64,000 bases of DNA from Rhizophagus irregularis (GCF_026210795.1 NC_089436.1:2852001-2916000), one strand, 5' to 3'. Positions 46,397-58,930 are shown, numbered from the stretch's first letter. Made by a program: numbers and translations. The notes: generated by a model not told the origin, from the sequence alone.

Positions 46397-47894
46397 ATGG
46401 CGCGCCGATGTGGACAGATTGGTATTTTTTTAATACCAACTCCCGCTATTTAAATAATATCAGCTCATGTATTTTAATATTACTGCAAATGGCAGATTTT
46501 TGTCTAAAATGGCAATTTCTTTTTGCATTATTAGACAGATTCATATTTATTTATTACGAACTTTCTCTAATTAAATATTACCAACTCTTGTAATTTTAAA
46601 ATTGGCAGATATTTTTTCTTCAATAGACAGATTTATATTTTTTATTATCCCCTTTTTTTATTAGCAGATCTTTTTTCTTTACCAGACAGATTTATATTTT
46701 TTTATTATTAGCTCTGACGATCATTTATATTCATTAGCAGATCTACTAAATCTCACCGCAGGTGATTTCACCGGTCAAATTATAATTCCAGCCAAATTCA
46801 ATTGTGTAAGCTAATAAAAAGTTTTTGATTTTTTTTAGTTACAATGTGGTATAAATATTGCACTAATGGATCCGGAAGATATCCGTTTATAAGTAAATAT
46901 GCAGTTAAATTTGTGTAGCCTCACTGAATAAATCATTTTACTTAAGAAATCTATTTCGTAATGGTCAAAAGTGGTCTATTTGACCTTAAAAGTGGCAAAA
47001 GTGACCATCAGCTACCTTAATTGATGGTCAAAAGTGGTCTATTTGACCCTAGAAAGTGGTCATATAGCACAGGAATTTTTCGAAAATTTTCTGTTTGGTT
47101 ATACTAATAATTGGTAGTTAAAGGCGAGGGCATATTTGACCATCAATTAAGGCAGCTGAAGGTCACGTTTGACCACTTTTAACCATCAATTAAGGTAGCT
47201 GATGGTTACATTTGACCACTTTTAAGGCCAAATAGACTACTTTTGACCACCAATTAAGGCAACTGATGGTTATTTGACCATCAATAAGGTCAAGTTTGAC
47301 CACTTTTAAGGTCAAATAGACCACTTTTGACCATTACGAAATAGATTTCTTAAGTAAAGTGATTTATGCAGTGAGGCTACATAAAATTTAACTGCATATT
47401 TGATTATAAATGGGTATCTTCTGAACTCATTGGTGCAATTTTTATACCACATTGTTACTAAAAAAGTCAAAACTTTTTATTAGGTTGCACAATTAACTCC
47501 AGCTGGAATTATAATTTGGCCAGAATAAAATCACCTGCGGTAAGGATCACCTGCGGTGAGATTTAGCGAATAAAAATGATCATCAGAGCTAATAATAAAA
47601 AAATACAAATGTGTCTATTAAAGAAAAAAGATCTTCTAATGAAAAAAAGGAGGCAATAAAAAAATATAAATCTGTCTATTGAAGAAAAAAGATCTGCCAA
47701 TTTTAAAATTACAAGAGTTGGTAATATTTAATTAGAGAAATTTGGTATTAAATAAATACAAATCTGTCTAATAATATAAAAAGGAATTGCCATTTTAGGC
47801 AAAATCAGTAATTTTAAAATACAAGAGCTAGTATTATTTAAATAGCAGGAGTTGGTATTAATAAAATACCAATCTGTCCACATCGGCGCGCCAT
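46397..47894. mobile_element. Large foldback element with GGCGCGCC ends, 1,498 bp
   Basis: Ends are ATGGCGCGCCGATGTGGACA inverted. The arms of about 600-700 bp remain recognisable throughout: ACCAACTCCCGCTATTTAAA, GGCAGATTTT, CACCGCAGGTGATTTCACC and TTACTTAAGAAATCTATTTC all recur inverted on the right. The centre holds short tandem blocks of TGACCATCAATTAAGG and GACCACTTTTAAGGTC in both orientations. No coding capacity. Target duplication is not clear (TATGGT-like words lie near both sides). Confidence 0.85.
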
Positions 47895-48303
47895 ATATGG
47901 TGTGCAATCGATAATGATCAACAAATATTTATCAATATATCGTGTTTATTAATCAACTAATAACCTCAAGAATAAATAAACTGTATATAACTAAATGATA
48001 ATAAACGATAAATAATAAAATAGATAGTTAGGAATCGTAAGAAATGGTGTATCTTTATTAATAATTGACAAAAATCGGTAAGAAATCGACCATATTACTG
48101 CCTCACTTGGCGCTCTGCTGTAATATTCGTTATTCCTTTACAAGGGTTAATTATCACTAATTATCACTTAACTATTCATCTCCAAAATCGCTCATTCTCC
48201 TTTTCTTTAAATCTCTCAAAATTCAGTACATTTTTGTCTATCGTTCAACTCGTCCTTTTGCCAATTAGTCCGCAGTACAAATCGTCCTTTGTACACCTTG
48301 TCC

Positions 48304-48550
48304 CAGTGATGTGGCGGGACAGTGTCCCACAAAATTTCGATGTCCTGTCCAAGTCCAATTTCATTTGTCCCGTCCTGTCCTGTCCAAAATATTGTCCAAT
48401 TTATTAATATTATATATAAATCATATATATAAATCATATATCCTCTTATAATGAATTTTTGTCCTGGACATCAACAACATCTTGTCCAAGTCCTGGACTG
48501 TCCCGTCCTGTCCCATCCAAGGACATGTCCCAGTCCCAGTCACAACACTG
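48304..48550. mobile_element. hAT MITE, 247 bp, perfect 8-bp target duplication
   Basis: The ends are CAGTGATGTGGCGGGAC and CAGTGTTGTGACTGGGAC (inverted), fitting the CAGNG start of hAT TIRs. CCTTGTCC is duplicated at 48296-48303 and 48551-48558. Subterminal GGACA/TGTCC words occur about 20 times. The 73-codon minus ORF across it is incidental. Confidence 0.9.
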
Positions 48551-48559
48551 CCTTGTCCA

Positions 48560-49010
48560 AAGTACAAATTGTACTACTAAGCCTCCGATGATCATCCTTC
48601 AGCCACTAATTATCTAATCTTCCGATTCCGTTACTTAATCCATTAAGTATATAAATCAAAATAAACTAAAAATAATATAAATAAATAAAAATAAACAATA
48701 TCTAAACTATATAATAAAATAACCTAAATTAATATAAAAAATTAAACTAAAAAAAATTTTGTAACGCAACTAAAACCATTTGGTAAAAGGGTAGTCCAAC
48801 ATATAACCATAAATTAGTCAAATCTTACCCGAGGTAATGTAGCCCTGACCCAAACGAAAAAGAAGAATATAAGCTGGATCAAGGTTGCCTTCATTGTCCA
48901 ATATTCCTCACTGCTACCGAACCCTTATTTCAGTGCCACTGTGATGATGTCATAGATTAGTAATGTTTATTACACAAAGTTTTGGCTTTTTTTTTCATTT
49001 TAAACGCAAG
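48560..49010. other. Intergenic, no gene seen
   Basis: AT-rich, no supported frame. Confidence 0.45.
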
Positions 49011-49155
49011 ATGATTAGAAAAAGAGAACTAACGGATTTTGAGCGTGGAAAAGTTATTAGTTTTTACGAAACTGGTGACTCTGTACGAAGTACGAACCAT
49101 TTCAAAAGAAACAGGCTATGGTAAAACTACTATACATAACATAATAACAAAATAT
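49011..49155 (+). pseudogene. Tc1/mariner transposase N-terminal fragment
   Basis: It reads IRKRELTDFERGKVISFYET, then GDSVR, and after a slip ISKETGYGKTTIHNIITKYH. This is the first helix-turn-helix of a Tc1-like transposase. The second HTH and the DDE catalytic core are not recognisable downstream. It may be a relative of the enzyme that mobilised the TA-target MITE at 38950. Confidence 0.7.
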
Positions 49156-49159
49156 CATA

Positions 49160-50320
49160 TCGGCAGATTTGGCTACTTTGCGTTTAATGCTTAATCTGAA
49201 AAATTTTCATAATTTTCGTTGCCCAAAATTGTGTTTGTAATACCAAAAATCACCTGATAGACTATCATTTGACTAAATAATAAGTTGAATGAAATAACTA
49301 ATACATGTCACGATACAGATATGGGCAAACAAATAGTCCATGAAAAACAGTTGGTCATTTCAATCCAATCGGGTGATTATCTTATGGCATCAAAAAATAA
49401 ATCATCACTTCGTGAGTACAGCTCAGAAATGGAGAATGATTCATGATAATCGAAATCAAAGAAGAAGATACCCAAAAATACTCCACCCATTTTTTACGAT
49501 TCTAGTTACATTACTTTTGTTTTCACAGCTATCTTCGGTGAACAAAGAAGATTACTTTGTTTTCGTTACAGATTCTTTACTGTGCAAATTTCTTCATTTA
49601 TGCCGATATTTACACTAAAAAGAAAAAAGTCTGGTTCACATTGTGCGTAGCATTAGTGGTGTTACATAGAACTAACCTAGTATACGCTTCCAGTGAAGTA
49701 ACCATTATGTACAGTATTATATAAATTAATTACATATGTTGACTTATTGTTGTACGTAGAAAGTTGTGGTCGCTTCCTTTGAAGAGGAAATCAGGCTGAT
49801 TAAAGTCTGACATTTCTTGCCTAAGTCAATCTCTTTAAAATGAAAATAAAATCACGTGGTCGTGAAGAATTGAGTTTGCAAATAAAATCGTCGAATGGAT
49901 ATTACATTATTTTTTTTGTAAATGAACACTTTAAAAAATCACGTGAACATTATCGATAGAAAAAACCATTATACGGTTAAAAATAAAGCAATTTAATTTA
50001 TCAATTATCGTTATGCAAAGATTGATTTTTGTCAAAAAACAAGAATACTACACAAAATATACATTATTAAAAAATAAAACTGTAATGAGTTTATATTACT
50101 AGTTAATTTTCACACTGAAATAATACTTAAAGATTTGTTAACAGAAAAAATTATTAGTCAAACCTATTTAGCGAAAGATCCATTCAAAAAATTAGAGAAG
50201 TATGTTTAAGAAAAAAGCATATTAATTTATTCAATGTAAGTAATGAAAGAGGGTTCTAAAAGTTCCGTATTAATCAATTGCCACATGGTGATGAAGGCAT
50301 ATAGATATCCCTCAAAAAAC
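49160..50320. other. Intergenic, no gene seen
   Basis: A 92-codon plus ORF at 49340 could be frame-shifted transposase residue but shows no motif. Confidence 0.4.
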
Positions 50321-50324
50321 GTTC

Positions 50325-50488
50325 TATCATTTACTGCTTGAGTTCCATTTCGGTCATCTTGTTTGCTAAATCGTTAAAATTAGCAACATTATCAAATACT
50401 ATTGTAGATGTATTCAAATTTTTCTTTTTGAAGGTGGATAATCATCATCAAATTCATCATTTCTTTGGTGTACGTTATTATTTTTCAT
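50325..50488 (-). pseudogene. Short coding fragment, unknown
   Basis: It starts MKNNNVHQRNDEFDDDYPPS. After a one-base slip it continues STIVFDNVANFNDLANKMTE, then MELKQ and TAA. The acidic, polar composition is protein-like. No family recognised. Confidence 0.25.
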
Positions 50489-50489
50489 T

Positions 50490-51865
50490 ATTGATATGTT
50501 CTTGAATAATTTTAATTAAATCTTAAGTTGTGTTACGCGATTTCTTGTGTATGTGATTTCCGATGTTGTATGATGATCCGATGAGATTTCAGTACATTTG
50601 TGCACATGTCGATTTCTGACGTTCGTGCCGATTTACGCCGATATACAACTGCAGATTTGTGTACATTAGATTAACTTAATAAATGATATTGGTTTTTTTA
50701 ATTATATTTACATATGTAGTAGTAGTATAGTTATTTTATTATTGTTTATATTATTTTATGTTATTTATTGTAGGATAATTAGCTCAATAGTAATTAACCG
50801 ATAGAATTTGTCATTTTGTGCTTTATTAAAGTGGCTTATAATGAACACTTTTTATAATTTAATGCCAATATAACAATATATATACAAACGTAAAATTCTT
50901 TTTCACAAATTTGAAAATAATCTTTCTTCTACATACAAAATATAAAAATGAGTTTTAATAGTTAAACTCGAGTAGTATCTGAATTTAACATTTCCGATAA
51001 AGATTCTAGTTCCGTAATAATAATTGTTATGACCCAGATAATGGTAAATTTTGGTATAAAGAATGTGTTCCTCGTTGTGTTCTATATTCCAAATGTATGT
51101 ATAATAAATTATTAAGAAAATGGAGACCGTTAAAATCCATTTGATAACAACACATTCTAAAATTGTTTTCCTAATAAAATACAGAAATTTTTAGATAAAA
51201 GATCTCTGTGTAACAAAATAAATTTTTTATTGTTAAATTTATTATTAAAATTTTTTTTTTATATTTAACAGAGCTTTTTAAATAGTTATTATTGTCCAGA
51301 GCGAAGCGTAGAGCTATCTCTGGTACGTTCATACACAAATTTGTGTTATCTTTCTTATAAATTATTTCCTTCTTTCCTCTGCACTTTTACGGTCTCCCTC
51401 TAAACATAGAAAATATAGATGATCCTACTTTTGCTAAATATATTAAGATTTGTCATTTAAGCAATAATATTTTTTTTTTTAAAAAAAAAGTTTTATTTAA
51501 TGTAAGGCAAGTATTTTACAGAATTATAGTGATGCCGTTTTACTAAGACCTACGCACAGTAATCGTGATTTGGTAATATTAATTTTGTAAATTTTACTTA
51601 AATTTAATCAAATCTTTTTTATGCAATTAAAGCATGGAAGTATTATACTTATATTTGTAGCCGAAACCTTTTCACGTGAGTTTCTCAAACTTAATTTAAG
51701 CAAAATCATGATACATAAGAAACTATGAATAGTTTCTAATATAATTAAAGTGCCCGAAACCTCAATCAGACGTCAGAAAAATATTAATTGATGAATTCTG
51801 GATTATAAAAGCGTCATTAAGTAATACATCAAAAATACTAGGCGTAACCTTATATTATTAATTCT
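50490..51865. other. Intergenic, no gene seen
   Basis: AT-rich. A short frame near 51025 (DNGKFWYKECVPRCVLYSKC) is Cys-containing but isolated. Nothing else is supported. Confidence 0.4.
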
Positions 51866-51869
51866 AATA

Positions 51870-52136
51870 TTTAATTAATACTATTATTGCAAATTACCTA
51901 TTATCATTAAAAATATTATTGTAGATAAAAAAATCAGTTGGAAAATAGTATGTCACAAGATCACTTTGAATATTATAATGAACTAGAAATAAATTTATGT
52001 GAAAACGAGATAAATAAAAGAAATATATTGAATTACCAGATATTAAATTTAATAAAATTCAAATAAATCATGATAAAAAGAAAAGAATTAGGAGAACTAA
52101 ATAGTTTAGGTTATCATTATTATCAATTTAGTATAG
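51870..52136 (+). pseudogene. Sel1-repeat pseudogene, left fragment
   Basis: It reads INTIIANYLLSLKNIIV, DKK, QLENSMSQDHFEYYNELEIN and LCENEIN, then GELNSLGYHYYQFSI. This lines up with residues about 120-215 of the intact protein encoded at 60318 (NNIISKYFLSFYYYKDIILD, YDHFENFNGLEINLCKDEIN, IELNNLGYCYQFGIG). It contains stops and shifts. The match ends abruptly at TATAG (52132-52136), and the next residues of the family appear at 58525. Confidence 0.7.
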
Positions 52137-52819
52137 AAACTAGTATAAAAAAAAGTTGTAACTAAAACCAAGAGATTCAAAGTTATTCATCCAAACAAAT
52201 CCTCATCGTAATGTGTGAGAAAACGGTGTATACATGTGTGATTTGTGTTTACTTGTGTACATGTTTTGGCGAATAATCAAAGATGATACCAAGTGCTTTA
52301 AAGGTGAGGCCATTCCAAAAAAATCTGAGTGGAGGAAAATTAAAGAAATGATGGCATATTTACTATCATTCCACACCAGATACTAAAAGTAAAGCGATAA
52401 CTGGCACGATAAACTGAACGAAAAAAAATATAAAAACTTTTCTAAATATCTTGGTGAATGTTTACTACTGATGATATTGATCTCTGGGTACATTATAATT
52501 ATTATTTCCCTCAATAAATAATATTTATCGTTCGAGATCAAGTATACTTGAATGAATTTACTGAATTACCGCACCTCAGCGACTGGCCATGACCAATTAA
52601 TTAGTTGTACAATGTCGAGTTAATTTTAAGATATAATAGGACCGTTATTCCTGAAGAATGAGTCAATATGTTTAATTAATAATATCAAGTTTTGAAATTA
52701 TGTAAATTAAATATTGACCTTCCGATATCTATCCCCCAATAAAAATAAATACATTTAAAGAACTTGCAAAAGCTCTTAAAACCCATTTCACTTTAAAATA
52801 TTGCAAGTATATATTATAT

Positions 52820-53023
52820 CAAATGAGTTTCCAATGAAGATAATGCCACCAAATTTATTGCTGACTTTCGTTCACCTTGTCTTAAAGCGATAATTACTAA
52901 TCTACAAGAAATTAAAAAACATCTTTTGGAAACATATTCATTGAATAAATTCTTTAAACATGAATTTCCAAAGAAAATATCTGGCGTCATATCAATTAAT
53001 GAATTATACAGTGAGGTCATTTA
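52820..53023 (+). pseudogene. Unrecognised coding fragment
   Basis: An open segment reads NEDNATKFIADFRSPCLKAI, ITNLQEIKKHLLETYSLNKF and FKHEFPKKISGVISINEL, then TAG. It has real protein-like amphipathic character, with related debris upstream from about 52450 (DIDLWVHYNYYFP). Family unknown; a transposon origin is likely from context. Confidence 0.3.
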
Positions 53024-53827
53024 GATAGTTCAAAGGTAGTCATACATGTAAATTTAATATAAAATTAAAATCTCATAAACTGATAACTTTTTTAATTTAG
53101 GAGTAGGTATTAATATAATATCTTTTTATCAAATAATTTTATTCATTAATTAGTTTTATTCATATGACATACAAAAAATTTTTTTTATTATGGAAAGAAT
53201 TAATAAAATTATGTGAGAACGTATTATAAACTACATTTTTTAGTAATATAGAATGGTTTAACTTACTCAAAAGTATTTCTTTTGATCTCAATCCACAGCA
53301 CTTGTTTTTTCTATAAATATGACTCATTATTAATTATATGTATATTGTTATGTAATAAAGTATTATGGCAATAAAGTTATCTATTGTTTTATTAGATCTA
53401 AAAAAAAAGCCAAAATGACGTCATCTTTCCATAAAAAAAAATGAATAATATTGCCAAACAATTGTATTATGCAAGATATTATTGTAATAAATCTTACTGA
53501 TACTACTGATGCTGGTTGATATTAAGCTATCAGATAATCAGAACAAAGTATTAAAATAAGCTCAAAAAGAGGCCAGCCAATAGTATCTTGCGTAATAATA
53601 TAATACAATTTTGAAGTCTATTTTTATTGATCATCATGCAAGTATAAAATTATAAGCTCCGACAACAAAATGATTTTTACAGTAATAGTCAAAAATCATG
53701 TAAACAAAGTTTATGGGAAAAAATGATGTAATATTGTAACCAAACTCCCTAAAGAAGTATAACAAGATTATTAGTCACTATGTATCCAAAAGGGTTTTTT
53801 AAAAGTATATATATACCCTCAAAATCT

Positions 53828-53990
53828 CAAACTTCTTTTTTTTTAAAAAAATACACCCTTCTTTCTTTCTTTAAAAAATACACCTTTCTTTTTTTTTTAT
53901 AAAATACACCTTCTCTTTCTTTTTTTTTAAAAATATACACTTCTCTTTCTTTAAAAATTACACACTTCTTTCCTTCTCTAAAAATACACA
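53828..53990 (+). repeat. Short tandem repeat, pyrimidine-rich
   Basis: About five units of 28-38 bp with AAAATACACCTTCTTTCTTT and variable T/A runs. Confidence 0.7.
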
Positions 53991-54345
53991 TTATATTACA
54001 TATTTTATTATTTTACTCTTAAAAATTATTTTTAAGCAAGACTTTCTGACAGTACAGTCTGAAACTTTGGGAGTTTAGTGTTACTGAAGTTATAAATAAA
54101 TAAAATAATCTTTATTTATTAAGGTAAGCTTGCGCTCACTGCTTGCATAGTTTTAATGATACTGGTTTACGGATAAAAAAAGCTGAGGAGTAAGATATAA
54201 GAGAAACTGGCTTTCTCTTAAGAGGGTTAGCCTATGTACCTGGCTCTTATGGTTGGTGTCATGATATCAGTGGTTTGCCATAGGATTATACAGTGTATTG
54301 TACTAGTTCTGGGGTGAACCACTGGTAGCATGATATTAACACTTT

Positions 54346-55023
54346 CCCTATAAAAAATAAATGTCCGGAAAATGTCTACGAAAATGTCCGGAAATTGTCC
54401 AGAATAAATCTGGCATGTCCAGAAATTGTCCGGAAAATGTCTATTTTTTGCTACAAATTTGATACCTAAAATTTTGACATATCCGGACTTTGTCCAGAAT
54501 ATATCCAGAATTTGTCCAGTATAAAAATTTTGGACAAATTCCGGACAGATAAACCTGGACAAATTCCGGACATAGTAAAAATTCAGATAATTTGAACTGG
54601 ACAAATTCCGGACATGAAAAAATCCTGGACAAATTCTGGACGCTACTTCCAAAAAAGGATAAATTAATTTTGTAAAAAAATGCAAAAAGCACAAGACTGA
54701 CATTCATAACCTTCTTTGTCATACTAATTAAATTTGCTGAGCAGGCAAAAATACTATATAACTATGATATAAAACTTTAAGTTAAAAGCAATTATAATGA
54801 TGGTCACCTGTTGATCATCTTTTTGTGCCAAATTTTATGAAAAAATATTTCAGGTCAATTTCCGGACAAATTCTGGACAAAATGAGTGTCCGGAAACGAG
54901 TGTGTTTTCGGAACAATTTCCGGACATGGTACCTGGCATTTTCTGGACATTTTCTGGACAATTATTTAGACAAATTTTCCGGACAATTTCTGGACAATTT
55001 CCGGACACTTATTTTTTATAGGG
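54346..55023. mobile_element. Foldback element with a TGTCCGGAAA array, 678 bp
   Basis: Ends are CCCTATAAAAAATAAATGTC and, inverted, CCCTATAAAAAATAAGTGTC. From both ends inwards run many copies of TGTCCGGAAA, TGTCCAGAA and their inverse TTCCGGACA (well over 20 in total), leaving only about 170 bp of unique interior (54660-54835). No transposase frame; the 91-158 codon ORFs are translations of the array. Target duplication unclear, at most TTT. Confidence 0.85.
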
Positions 55024-55024
55024 T

Positions 55025-55800
55025 TTTCTGGAAGCTTTTTTTTATGGAGTATGGTGCAAATCATACTAATGTTTTTTTTATCTTGCTTAGATTATCTTAG
55101 GTTTACTACAGCATGAATGTATAATATACACAGTACTTCAAAATCTGATGTCTCAAATCTTCAATTCCTCTGGCTCAAAAAATAGGATACTGAGATAGGC
55201 ATTCCACTAATTTTTTAATTTAACAGCTGAATAATACGAAGAGTATCAAAAATTTTGCTAATAAACAAAAAAGCTAGGTTTGTGAAACTTCAACGTAACA
55301 CAATGCAAGTCCCATTTTGATAAGTTCTAAGAATTCTGTACAGAATGTACAATAAAAATTGAAATGTCATTTGGAAACATACTTTAACCATATTAGGCAT
55401 TAAAAAAATCAATTTTATAAACAATGTAGGATCCATTTTGTATCAAACATTAGAAACTTCTATCGGGTATTATATGCAGATTTTTTTTTAATTTTGTAAA
55501 AGAATTCATTGTTCAATAAATAAACCATTTTTTATTATAAAAACGTATATATATATAAGCTGTTTCTTTTAAATATATTCAAAAATGAACAAATAAATTA
55601 ATAGATAAATAATTATGAACCAATTAACAAATCATAATCATAAAATTGACTTTTAACATCAAATGATACATCTTCATTTCAACCAACGCAAACCATAGTC
55701 AAATCAAACCATAGTCAAATCAAAGTATAAAAAAGAGAAATGAATGTAATAAAAGAAGGTCACGATTAGATGAAACTCACCAGATTTGTCACGTTTGTTA
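55025..55800. other. Intergenic, no gene seen
   Basis: AT-rich, no supported frame. Confidence 0.45.
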
Positions 55801-55804
55801 CAAA

Positions 55805-57114
55805 ATGAAGACATTATTTAAACCGAGTGGAAACAAAATTATCGATGATTTCATTAGATTTACACATGTCAACTTAAATTGGAGTTTGTTCCCTATGAAC
55901 AATTCAAAAATATAGAATTTATTGTTGAGGGAGGATTTAGCAAAATTTATAAAGCAACTTGGGTTGATGGTCCGATTAATTGGGATAATATTGAACGTAA
56001 GAGTGATAATATTTCTCGTAAACCTAATTATACAGTAGTTCTCAAAAAAATCAATGATTCTAAAAACATCACGTCTAAGGAATTGAATGAGGTAATGTAA
56101 AATAATATGTTTAAATAAATCGTAGATAATTAATAACATAACCTTTTTTATTCTAGCTTAAGATATAGTATGATTTTTACACAAATTGGAATTCACAGCA
56201 TAATAATTATCAGGTTAAGCGTAGAAGTAATAAGATATCTTACCAAGAAACTCCGCTTAATAGTTACATTTGTAATTATTTTGGTATTACTCAAGACGTA
56301 AATACACAAGATTTTATGATTATTATGCAAAATTATGAATTTGGTAATTTAATACATTACCTAAGTAATGATTTTTATAACATTAGATGGTCTAATAAAT
56401 TGCATAATTTAACATGTATCGCGAATGGACACCAATCATAACAAATGCACCCGAAGGATATATTGAATTAATGAAAGAATGTTGGGATTCTGATCATGTA
56501 AAAGACCTACAGCCAATGATATATATAAAAGAATTTGTATATTGGTTAGAAACTAATGAAGAACAAAATAGTAAAAATCAGAATCCAACTAAAATTATAG
56601 AATCATCAGATATTGGACTTGTACCAAAAAATAATCCAGGTGCCATTGGCCTTTAAGTAGTATGATTAATTCTGCAATGTCTTTAAGGAGTTCGAGAAGT
56701 CAATCTATTAACTTAGAAAAAGTCAAACGAAAATAACGAAAATTTGAAGATAATAATGATGATGGTATGATTTTATTTACAATTTTATAATAAGATTTTA
56801 GGGTGTCAATATTTATTAATTAAAATTTATTTAGGTCAAAGCATTAAAAGAAAAAAATTGTATGAAAATGAAAATAATGGTAAAAATTTTTTTATAAATA
56901 TCAATTTCATAACTTGATTAATTAAAATTAACGTATAATTTTTCTTTAGATTATTTTACAAAATTCATCAAATTAGATATTGATATGAAATTAAGTACTG
57001 ATGGTATGTAAATATATACTGACTATAATAATTTTTTAATATTAAATTCTAATCTAACGTTCTTAATTTATATTTGCAGAATATATTACCCAGGAATATG
57101 ATTTTGATATCTAA
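55805..57114 (+). pseudogene. Protein kinase pseudogene lacking its catalytic core
   Basis: It starts MKTLFKPSGNKIIDDFIRFT. A frameshift near 55877 leads into FVPYEQFKNIEFIVEGGFSK and IYKATW (glycine loop), then TVVLKKI (the lysine) and SKNITSKELNE. After an intron, YFGITQDVNTQDFMIIMQNY and FGNLIHYLSNDF give the hinge region. The sequence then jumps directly to MYREWTPIITNAPEGYIELM and KECWDSD, the end of the C-lobe. The catalytic loop, DFG and APE segments are missing. The tail NNPGAIGL, SAMSLRSSRSQSINLEKVKR, and small exons ending YITQEYDFDI with TAA at 57112-57114 are preserved. The internal deletion plus the frameshift argue for a dead gene. Confidence 0.8.
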
Positions 57115-58524
57115 TTTTAATTTTTTAAATGTTTATAGAAAGTTTAATTTTTATTTATCATAAATAATGGATCAGAAACATATTATATTATCAATAAATT
57201 ATTTTTTTTTTACTCTGTGAAAATATCATTTAGTCTTATTTAGTGTATAATTACTAAATTTTTAGGAAAAGCGTGTCAATTCATTTGACGCTACTTCCAA
57301 ATGACTAAGGCATATGAGGGAGAATCTATATATTATAAACTGTGAAATCGTTAAAATCCCACCTTCTCGTTGATATTTGAAGAAACATTATGTAAAATTT
57401 TCTTTATTCTAGACAGATTCTGAAATCACTGATTTATCTGTATTATAGAAACGTCATGGCAATTTGGATTCATTTATTTTATATTTATTTTATTTATTTT
57501 ATTTTATGTAAAGCAGGAGAATTACAATGAAAGTCACTACACAATTTTAAAGAATAAAAGAAGCGGACAACATAAAACTTCATCAGAGCGGACCCTCACT
57601 AGAGAAATCCATCTGTCCAGCGGGGAACAACTTATATTATTTGCGTCGCCGTTTTATAATAAAACCGTATCGTTATAAATCACGTGGACGCGTGACTTTG
57701 GTCACGCACTTATTGTTTGATTCAGAAAAGTTGAACAGATGTAATATTTCAATAAATTTTATTGGTCCGTATATCCTTGAAAAATTTCTCAATGTTTTTC
57801 AAAAAAGAAAGAGCAAGATTTTATCTTATAACAAATCGAAGAAATATTTAAAAACTTGAAATTTTTTATAAAAAGTAAAATATTTCATCATCGCATGTAT
57901 AATTGGGCGTTTCTTTTTTTTGCTGTCCCTTTTGATACTTAAATTCGATTTATACTTAAAATAGAAAATAGATTCATTTGGTTCATATAATGAAATATAT
58001 TTAATTTTTAACACTTGTAAATACTCAATTTAGAATGATATTTGGCGTTATCGAAATTTACTGCAAGCGCAGCACCTGACTTGTCTTTATTCACTTAAAT
58101 ATAAACGTAACTACATGCCATTATTTTATTAATAATGAAAATAATAAAAAGTAAAATAAAATACAATAAAAAATAAAGGTATAAAATATAAGCAATATAG
58201 TGAACTACAAATAAGAAAAAAAAATAAATGTTAATAACATACAGTATATTGAAATTTACAAATTTTCTAGATTTCATGAACATTATAATTATTGTCATAA
58301 AATTCAAAATTTTGAGGACTAGATAAAATTTCACTATGTTCAGAAAAGCTAACTGCAGCAGGAACATTCACTTGTTGAGGACAAAAACTATTTGATAAAA
58401 TATTTTGTTCATTCATAAAATTTAATTCATTATTATCATAATGACAGTCAATTTCTGTAGCAGTTGATATGTGAAAAAATACATTTTTAAGGTAACACAA
58501 TTTTTTTATCTGACCGTCCTTTAT
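57115..58524. other. Intergenic, no gene seen
   Basis: AT-rich. Small ORFs at 57641, 58095 and 58267 show no domain. This is the right part of the interval that separates the two Sel1 fragments. Confidence 0.4.
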
Positions 58525-58930
58525 TATAGTAAAATAAAGATGAATTTGAAGCATTTGTATTTTATTTAAATCCAACAGAAGGTGAAATTCTGGTGCACAA
58601 AATAGTTTAGGATATTGTTATCTAAATAGAATACCATTTGGATTACTATATTTAAAAGCTGTTGATAAAGGAAATATTAGCAACATGGAATGGAAATAAA
58701 TAAGAAATTCTCGTATACTATATTAAAAGGCGACAGAAATTAAATAGAATGATAAGAAGCTAGACTACTTAACCCATCCAAGCAATTAAAGCAAATCTAG
58801 GAAAGGCCTATCTGCTAAAAGAGAATATTCACCTGTACAAAGTGCATTTGATGACTATTTCCGAGATGGTATTAAAATAGAAAAATTTTGGAAAAGTCTA
58901 TTTACTGGCATAAAAATCTGTAATACTGTT
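58525..58930 (+). pseudogene. Sel1-repeat pseudogene, right fragment
   Basis: It reads KDEFEAFVFYLNPTEGE, then NSGAQNSLGYCYLNRI and LKAVDKGN, and later AKREYSPVQSAFDDYFRDGI followed by KIEKF. These match residues about 217-330 of the neighbouring intact Sel1 proteins (KDEFKAFECYLKSAEEGN, NSSAQNNLGYCYQNGIG, AKGEYPIAQNLLGNYYQNGI), in the same order and orientation. Several stops and one-base slips. It picks up exactly where the fragment at 51870-52136 ends. Confidence 0.7.

Noticed and set aside
50000-51600. Search for further N-terminal Sel1 sequence upstream of the left fragment
   Set aside because: No stretch resembling the FLKEFLK or WFSSLIGFF blocks was found, so the pseudogene is not extended.
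54227-55100. ORFs of 91-158 codons
   Set aside because: They read through the TGTCCGGAAA array of a foldback element; the repeated Cys/Pro/Phe pattern follows from the decamer.
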